From Trachelipus rathkii (taxonomy: Eukaryota > Arthropoda > Malacostraca > Isopoda > Trachelipodidae): a stretch of 15,395 nucleotides of DNA. Each line of letters begins with the position of its first letter. Position 1 is the stretch's first letter. The translations under genes were made by a program, and so were the position numbers. This document shows, piece after piece, positions 9,010 to 15,395 of this stretch. The notes below the pieces were generated by a model, which worked only from the letters and a program-made list of their open reading frames with translations, did no database searches and had not been told where the DNA came from. The stretch is from assembly GCA_015478945.1 (NCBI GenBank), contig JABUQX010078399.1, positions 1 to 15,395 of the forward strand, read 5' to 3'.

Positions 9010-10231
9010 CTTAAGAAGGTATCGGTTTCCAGAACAAAAAGAAATCAGATGGAGATGTTCTTCATGATTTCTGAGGATGACGAATTGAATGGAGGAAGAG
9101 AACAGATCTGATTGCCAGATCATAACTCCGAGGCTAGTTATGAAGCAAGTGAAATCGGGGAAACATTATCTGAGGTTCCTCTATTCGATAATAGCTTTGA
9201 CCACATTGAAGAGGAAGATGCAGACTTTGAAGGATTTTTATCTTTCAATCCCATAGCTTTGGATGTGTTTTCCAAACTCCCAGATTTAACTACTAGGATT
9301 ATGCAGCTGCAAATGGATAAGAGTGAAGGAGTGGGTCTCCCCACTGAATTGTCTCCCTGCTCGTCACCTGGTTCTGTTAGACCGCACTCACCTATTGTGA
9401 GGTTTTCTGAGGTTTTCATCACCTATAGCGGAAATTCATTCCGAATCTACTGATTCCTTTGTTAATTCAAGGAGTCCTGAAAAGTCTGGAGAGTCGTCGT
9501 TCGATAGTGCTCATACACCTATGTCGGATGCTGGAGCATCCGATGAGTTGGTGTCCACTGGTGAAGAGGAAATTCCAACACCTTTTACGCCCTCATTAGA
9601 TTTTCATGATTTATATGCTCATGAGTACCCTGTGCAGTTCCAGTACCCCTCTGTTCTTACTTCTTCTTTTGCAGATCCTAATGAAGGAGTTGCGGCGTCA
9701 CTCCCGCCTTTAGTAATGGAGGATATTAATAAAACTTATTCTGTAGAGCCGAACAATGTATCCTTCAATCAGTCCTATTTTCGAGATCGACCAAGTTCAA
9801 ATTGGTCTATGACTTCAGAAAGTAATAATCCTGCTGAACCAGAAGTTCCTTTGGTTCAGTCCGGAGACGTAGAGAATGGTTCGTGGAATTTTGGAGGTTC
9901 TAGTTCTTCACGTGACACTGAATTTTATGGTTTTGGACCTACGGTTTGGGAAACAATGATGGACCCACCTCTTGCTGAAGGATTGTCCACTTCGCCACCG
10001 GTGGATTTTGTGCCACCATCTTTGCAGGTTGTTGGCGAAGTGTTTGGAAACCCTGAAAATGTGCAGTTAGATGATAGCAATTTGGCTCTTTTACCATTAA
10101 GTCAAGAGGATATAGAGTATATTCAGAGACGTCCTTTTACCAGACGTATGGGGCCAGTTATTGACTTACCTCATGTGATGTCAACGCCGTTGGAATATGT
10201 GCGTCGGCGAAGACGTTCATCTCTTCTATGA
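9010..10231 (+). pseudogene. long acidic tail reading frame of unknown function, one stop and one frameshift
   Basis: About 400 codons with only two breaks: a TGA at 9109-9111 and a one-base frame change near 9410-9420 at a T run, after which the frame continues to TGA at 10229-10231. The protein is acidic and rich in Ser, Pro and Glu (SEDDE early; EEEDADFEGF near 9210; many SP and SSP units). It contains aromatic patches (FYGFGPTVW, WNFGGSS) and ends in a strongly basic motif, YVRRRRRSSLL. It shows no membrane segment, no signal peptide and no Cys pattern, so it is not an obvious envelope protein. It could be the C-terminal extension of Pol after integrase, or a separate third frame. I do not recognise the family. 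Composition differs sharply from the disrupted block before it. Confidence 0.6.
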
Positions 10232-11510
10232 AGACTGTTGTAAATACAGGAATTTTGATTTTTTTTTAAATTAAAATTATAGTTGAAAATTTTTATTTGG
10301 GTTATGGTATTTATCCTTATAAAATTGTAGTTAATAAAAATTAATTTTGGTTTGGTTATTATCCTTATTTTTGTTATTCATGTTTTCTGTTCATGGAAGC
10401 CAATGCTTGACAAAAATAAAAAATTAATTTTGGGGTCTCAGTTACTAACCTTATTTTGTGTTTTCAATTCATGTAAACAAACATAATGTTTAAACATGTT
10501 GGTTGGTTTTCTTGGCTAATTAATGCTAGCTTGACTCATTAAATCATTAAAATATTTTTCATTAAAATATATGAAATGGAGTTCTTAAGCTGACTTGTTT
10601 GGTAGTGGTTGTTGACATAAAAAGTTATAATAATAATTTGCAAAATAATAGTAAATTGCATGAATTACAAGATACTTAATGCTCTAAAAAAATTAATGAA
10701 AAAAGAATTTTCATGCATATGTTATCTCGAATGCTCAGTTAGGTAATTTAAAATACTCTGGCATCATATACTTGAATTATCATTTTAGTGTATTGCTTTC
10801 ACAATAAGAGTCATGATTTTCAGTTTAGAGGTTGTAAATAATTTCTTCATTGACTCTTCATAGATGATTATAAAAGTTTAAAATCAAATTAATATAGATG
10901 CTTAGATTTTCATTTTCATATTAGGGTTAATTGATGCCGAGTATAAACTATTATTTATGACATTTACATTTATGCACTCAACTCATCACTGTATTTTGGT
11001 TCTCTAGGTACTGTACTTTTGTACTTAGAACTTCAGCAAACGGAAAAATGCCTTGTTTGTTAGCCGCCGTTACTTTTGCCACCGCTCTTTTTTATTATGC
11101 ATAGAAAAGCATTGCTCGGAAAATTTTAAAAATCTGAAAGAAAATTTTCATCTAAAACGAAAAATTAGCCAAATGTGCTACAATTATATCAAATAAAAAA
11201 TCTTTTATGACTACAAATGTAGATTACGATATACTGATCAGAAAAACAGTTAAAGTAATTAAGACCATTGCAAGATTTTATGGCAAAAGAAGATTAGATC
11301 TTATAATGTCGCTCTTGGATACATCATTGAAAATGAATATATTAAATTGTATATAATTAAATAAATCATTGTTACCATTATATGACTGTGTTGTTCAAAT
11401 GTAGTCATTATTATTATTTATTAGCTGGTTCAATTTTCATAAACATAGTCATTGTACTCCAGCATTATCCTACCACCCTTTCATAGTCAGGGTATTCATG
11501 GGTGAAAATT
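10232..11510 (+). other. AT-rich non-coding region between last frame and polypurine tract
   Basis: About 1.28 kb is strongly AT-rich with no open frame worth reporting on either strand and no envelope-like sequence. Near its start it contains degenerate repeats (see the separate entry). It is a long internal 3' untranslated stretch for a gypsy-type element. I see no RNA gene. Confidence 0.6.
10266..10455 (+). repeat. degenerate short tandem repeats after the tail frame
   Basis: A unit of about 48-50 bases appears twice in a row (about 10270-10320 and 10321-10367). Each copy has AAAATT(A/G)TAGTT, then an A/T run, then TTTGG and TTATCCTTAT. A weaker third match with AAATTAATTTTGG and CTAACCTTAT lies at about 10421-10455. 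Significance is unclear in AT-rich DNA. Confidence 0.4.
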
Positions 11511-11542
11511 AAAGGGGGGGGCTCAATTTTATCAGGGAGGAA
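11511..11542 (+). other. polypurine tract(s) before the right LTR
   Basis: AAAGGGGGGGG at 11511-11521 and AGGGAGGAA at 11534-11542 are purine runs immediately upstream of the point where the right LTR begins (TATAAAGGGAG at 11543). A purine run here normally primes plus-strand DNA synthesis. The second run is directly adjacent to the LTR start; the first is longer. If the first is the true tract, the LTR would begin about 20 bases earlier. Confidence 0.65.
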
Positions 11543-11650
11543 TATAAAGGGAGCTGTTCTTTCTTTCATGGAACCTGGAGCCTAATGCTGGAGTTTTATG
11601 ATTTGTATATTATAGTTTTTTATTATCATATTTTTCATTATTATTTATCA

Positions 11651-11656
11651 TTTATT
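11651..11656 (-). terminator. candidate polyadenylation signal for the antisense transcript
   Basis: On the minus strand AATAAA lies about 50 bases after the TAA (11710-11708) that would end the proposed antisense frame, a normal distance. More AATAAA-like words follow in this AT-rich stretch, so this alone is weak support. Confidence 0.3.
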
Positions 11657-11707
11657 GTGTAATTATTTTCAAAACTTGTGAAATTAGAATGTTACTAACC
11701 GGTGATA

Positions 11708-12755
11708 TTAAATTGCAGAAGAACTGTGAAATAATTGTAATTAATCTGTCATATTTTTCATAAAATTAGTTTCATTAACTTAGTAAATGTGAATTATAGT
11801 AGCGAGAGTTTAGAAAGATTTTGTTATATTTCCAACTGTCGAAGAACTTACCAAATCAGTGAAGTGGAATTCGTGTAAACATTGTTGTTGTCACTCAGTT
11901 GAAAACATCTTATCGTCACAGGTGTGTTGTAAATCTGTAAAGGAAAAGAATTAATTTAATATAATTTAATGTAAAGTGATTCAGATAGTTGATGCAAGTA
12001 ATTCATATTTAAAGATGTAATTATTAATAGAATATGGGAAATACTTACACAGTCATAATAATATTTTGCAGACTTCTTGTTCTGACAAACCAGAAGAGTC
12101 TCTAACATCACATCAAACATAGAAGAACCAACAGATGAGATAGTTCCCCTCGTGGATGTTATATAATACAAAAGGGTATGTTTAAAACCTAATTTAAATA
12201 AAAGATTGATTAAAACTAGAGAATAAGAACTGATTCTGGGCTACGCGCTTATTGTGAGAACTGTTCTTGGGCTGATGACCAGCCTTGAAAACTAATTTCC
12301 GGTTGAAAATTGAAATTGCGAACTGGCTTTGGGCTGATACTAGCCTTAAACTGATCGTGGGTTGGAAAACAACTGTGAATAATCTTGACTCTACATTGGA
12401 ATTAACGTTGGATTGAAAACTATTTTTGGGCTGAGGAACAGCCTTGAACTATTTTTGGGCTGAGGAACAGCCTTAAACTGATCGTGGGCTGAGACCCAAT
12501 TCTAACACTGAAACTAAATTACAAACTTACTTTGAAACTTACCTGATATTGAAACACGGTCATATGAAAACCATACCAATATAGAAGCCTTCGTCATTTT
12601 TGAATTGTCACTTATATCATCGACTTGGAAAGTTACATCTGTTTTACACTTCATCATACCTGAAAAAGAAAAAGAGATAAAGAGATTGTTCTGCATGAGA
12701 ATTTCTACAAAGACGAATAAATATAGAACTTACTGAAAATAGCCGAAGTATTCAT
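11708..12755 (-). CDS. proposed antisense five-exon gene inside the right LTR, unknown function
   Basis: Exons on the minus strand: 12755-12734 (ATG start), 12659-12543, 12188-12049, 11934-11852, 11723-11708 (TAA). Introns are 74, 354, 114 and 128 bases. Donors are CA|GTAAGT, CAG|GTAAGT, TGT|GTAAGT and TG|GTAAGT. Acceptors are TTTTTCAG, TTTAAATTAG, CCTTTACAG and ATTTCACAG; the first and third have good pyrimidine tracts. All phases agree, giving an open frame of 125 codons. Exon 2 contains DVTFQVDD and KASILVWF; exon 3 has SSMFDVMLETLLVC; exon 4 has TPVTIRCFQL, so the product is beta-strand-like with a few Cys. The exon 2 pattern loosely resembles TGF-beta propeptides, but I would not assign it. 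The frame is open upstream of this ATG to a TGA at 12842-12840, so the start is uncertain. It could be a captured host gene, an LTR antisense gene, or chance. Confidence 0.45.
12235..12507 (+). repeat. 29-base hairpin minisatellite in the right LTR
   Basis: Two adjacent 29-base units, 12420-12448 and 12449-12477, differ at a single base. Several diverged copies lie on either side (for example near 12258-12285 and 12325-12350). Each good unit holds GGCTG-AGGA-ACAGCC, so it can fold into a short hairpin; the flanking copy at 12487-12498 has GGGCTGAGACCC. On the minus strand the array lies inside proposed intron 2. The left LTR has only degenerate counterparts. Confidence 0.75.
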
Positions 12756-12873
12756 TTGGAAGCAGGATATATATATCAAAGATAAGTATAGCGATTGTTG
12801 AGTGTAATTCACAAACACGACACCACACTTTGCTCGGTGTCAAATTAATTCCTGGTTTATTACACTTGTTCAT
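12730..12873 (-). other. short alternative frame over antisense exon 1
   Basis: A second frame on the minus strand runs from ATG at 12873-12871 through 47 codons to TAA at 12732-12730, the TAA being formed by the exon 1 donor itself. It includes NLTPSKVWCRVCELHS followed by a hydrophobic stretch. It is intact in the left LTR too (1813-1956); the single difference between the copies is synonymous in this frame. Splicing in this frame would give only a few more residues in exon 2. One difference is too little to show selection. Confidence 0.2.
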
Positions 12874-12960
12874 AGTTGTGGGTCATACGGCATTTCAGCT
12901 GTGGGATTGATTTCTTATTTTTATTACGAACCAGCTAATACCCAGTATCTACATCTTATT

Positions 12961-12968
12961 CTTAAATA
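12961..12968 (-). promoter_or_regulatory. possible TATA-like box for antisense transcription
   Basis: TATTTAAG on the minus strand lies about 205 bases upstream of the ATG at 12755, leaving room for a start near 12935 and a leader with a few short upstream ATGs. The same bases are present in the left LTR. No clear initiator motif was seen, so this is weak. Confidence 0.2.
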
Positions 12969-13467
12969 GGGACCACTTCATGACCCCTATCCTCTGTCCT
13001 TAAACCTTTTTCACAGTAAAGTTATTTTATAATAATCTTTTCCTTATCCCGGAGTTTATTTTCTTTATTATTAATATTTATTATTTTTATATTAAATCAT
13101 TAAATATATTCTGATCTACCTGAACTACCATAAACGATTTATTAGTGTATTAAGAGAGTAAAAAACAAAAAGATCTTATTGAGTCTGGCGTCTTGGATGA
13201 ATTCTACACCCCTGAGGTTACGTGGCTACTCGCTCTAATCCTCAGGTCCAGCGAACATACCCTACGTTAGATTAATTTCGAATGTCTCGCTATCCGACGT
13301 TGTAGTTGTACTCAAGTTGAAGTTTGTTCATCATCCATCAGGAACAAAAGCTAACTCATTGAAGGTAGTTATAAATTGTTATTGTTCATTTATTGAATTT
13401 TTTCATAATCATTTTTCTTCAAATATATATTGAGGGGAATAACGCAATTCCGTGGACGTGACGTGCC

Positions 13468-13930
<463 letters not shown>

Positions 13931-13933
13931 GTA

Positions 13934-14309
13934 TGAAATGTCAGAGGAATAAATGTTGAGGAAGATGAGAGAGATGATGGATGTATTAAGTGCAAATTTG
14001 ATTTGCTAGCTGTGACTGAAACAAAGATGAAAGGAAGCGGTGAAAATAAGTGGTGTGATGTTTGTGTTGAAATGGAGAGAAAGGAATGAGAGGGAATAGA
14101 AGGATTTGCAATTCTGATGGGTGAGTTGGGTAGAGAACTATGGTAGATTTTGTGTGTGTGTGAGTACTAGAAGTCTAAGAGTTAAATTTAAGTTTAGAAA
14201 AAGTCCAAAATTTGTGTGGTTGCGACATATGATCCATCTGAAGGTAATGTTGATGTTGAAGAGTACGATTTTTGGGATAATCTGAATGATGTTTTTGTAT
14301 GGGGAATAG
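13934..14309 (+). pseudogene. non-LTR retrotransposon endonuclease (APE-type) relic
   Basis: The plus strand holds broken pieces of the N-terminal endonuclease of a LINE-type second reading frame. At 13934 an N-V-R-G-I-N segment (its Trp codon changed to TGA) matches the first motif with the metal-binding Asn. At about 14008-14040 AVTETKMKGSGE carries the Glu-Thr-Lys motif with the catalytic Glu. After several stops, GFAILMGE follows near 14100, then VVATYDPSEGNVDVEEYDFW (from about 14217) matches the third conserved region. The order and spacing fit one domain that nicks target DNA. Reverse transcriptase does not follow in this orientation. At least five stops make it dead. The type looks RTE/CR1-like. 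Confidence 0.7.
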
Positions 14310-14419
14310 GAGATTCAGTTCATTGCCACATATCTGCCCATTCAGGGATCCCTGGTTGTCACCACCACTCACGGGTAGAGGCCCTATTCAAGGAGGGTGT
14401 AGTACTCTCAAAAGTTCAC

Positions 14420-15395
14420 CCTCTAGCGGAAATTGCGCATATGAGCACAGACACAGGCTTTAAAGTGAGGAGATTAAATTCAGTAGGAAATACAGAAGAT
14501 GGAAGAGAGAATTCCACAAACAGAGGTGGTGGGAAAGAGGGAAGCATCATAGCAAACTAGCCTGGAGTTACCAATGTCATCACAATACTCGTGCGCATAC
14601 AGTACCTATTGTGCTACGAAGGCATCGTAAAGGTGGTGGTATGCAAATATGATAAGTTCTCTCGAGCAGTTGCTCCGGTACCTATAGGATAGAGATAAGC
14701 ACCAACATCGCGCATAGAGGGTCAAATGAGCTGGAAAGTACAAGGAACAGTTTATAAGCCTTTTGCCGTTGACTCGACCCTATCAAAAGCCGGGTGAAAC
14801 CAGGCCCTCCCCCAGATATGAGAGCAGTGTTCCATACATGATCGGATGAGACCTTTGTATAGCGGAGCAACTGAGAAAAGGAGGAAAGTCTCACAGTCAA
14901 GCAAACTTCCAGTTCTTTGAGGCCGCCTAGCAGCCGTTGTGATGTGAGGTTTCCAAGACATTTTGTTCATGTTAAGGCCAGGATGTTTATATTGTCAACA
15001 GGAGAGACGACAGAACCGTCCAAAGAGACAGGAAAGTTAGAAGGTATTTGGAGAAGGAGATTTGTAAGTTGGGTTTTTAAATTGAATTTCACAAGGTTGT
15101 TATTTCTATCCATCAACGAGGATAAAATCGGAAGATTAAGACGAGAGGCAATTCAAGTAAAAGTGTGACTAGAATTGATATGAGTTAAGAATGAAGGGTC
15201 GAGTCATCGGAATACGAATGGATAGAATTAGAGGTGCAGGTGAGAAGATCATTAATGAAAAGTAGGAATAAGAAACAGGAGATAAGACAGAACCTGAGGA
15301 ACACCACTATTGACAGAAAAGAAGAAGAAGTCGCCCCATCAACAACAGCCGATAGTGAGCGATTTGAAAGAAAGCTAGATATAAGTAAGCAAAGA
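14420..15395 (-). pseudogene. Jockey/CR1-like non-LTR reverse transcriptase relic, runs off window
   Basis: On the minus strand, from the window end downward: an S-S-F-L-S-N-R-S segment (near 15370), VVDGATSSSF, then GVPQ (15305-15294) and after a one-base loss SVLSP. FINDLL follows, then HSYSDDSTLHS with the catalytic Y-x-D-D as YSDD (15214-15203; usually YADD in this group). Further down are NINILGLNMNKMSWKPHI (near 14990-14950), LYKGLIRSCMEHCSHIWG (ending about 14811), DRVEST, and after a frameshift near 14755 CSRELI and the family's usual C-terminal segment near 14500. The order is that of the palm, thumb and C-terminus of such enzymes. Several frameshifts and stops make it non-functional. 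The 5' part lies outside the window. Confidence 0.85.

Noticed and set aside
9138..9422. 94-codon minus-strand frame
   Set aside because: It is opposite the acidic, Ser-rich tail frame, whose codon composition naturally leaves the reverse strand open.
9010..10231. Tail frame as an envelope glycoprotein
   Set aside because: There is no signal peptide, transmembrane segment, Cys pattern or cleavage site; composition is acidic and Ser/Pro-rich.
14216..14560. 114-codon plus-strand frame with a His-rich middle
   Set aside because: Its first third is the endonuclease relic; the rest reads the reverse strand of the Jockey/CR1-like C-terminus, so it is not one protein.

Overview
The window looks like eukaryotic, probably arthropod DNA. 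The best guess is a decapod crustacean. The evidence is AT-rich non-coding DNA, long TA-dinucleotide arrays, a Ty3/gypsy-type LTR retroelement, and two kinds of non-LTR retrotransposon relic whose protein motifs resemble those common in crustacean genomes. There is no bacterial-style gene organisation. The taxon is an inference from repeat content only.

Layout. Positions 1-560 are flank, with one weak minus-strand exon candidate and a TA array. About 561-13470 is one large, broken LTR retroelement. Its left LTR (about 561-2574) is followed directly by an 18-base primer binding site matching the 3' end of tRNA-Lys. The interior then holds recognisable islands in the expected gag-pol order: a Gag N-terminus (2745-3167), a Pro/Gln-rich Gag segment (3679-3975), a possible capsid remnant (near 5190-5242), two damaged zinc knuckles (5597-5699), a retropepsin (6492-6821), an integrase zinc-binding domain (7663-7980), the start of the integrase core (7950-8093), and a long acidic tail reading frame of unknown function (9010-10231). 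Between these islands lie G+T-skewed, CpG-rich blocks with stops in all frames and no recognisable protein. Reverse transcriptase/RNase H was not found, and the gap where it belongs is too short. About 1.3 kb of AT-rich non-coding DNA leads to a polypurine tract and the right LTR (about 11543-13470). TA arrays abut both outer ends of the element.

The most unusual signal is on the minus strand inside the right LTR. Near-consensus splice sites define four short introns that join five exons in compatible phases into one open frame of about 125 codons (12755 down to 11708), with a downstream AATAAA. The left LTR keeps several of the same splice sites, but the frame is broken there. This would be an antisense, spliced gene carried in an LTR. 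It is a hypothesis from sequence only, and no family is assigned.

Positions 13578-15395 are right flank. They hold an endonuclease-domain relic of a non-LTR element on the plus strand (about 13934-14309) and a reverse-transcriptase relic of a Jockey/CR1-like element on the minus strand (about 14420-15395, running off the window end). The two are arranged tail to tail. No intact transposition machinery is present anywhere in the window.
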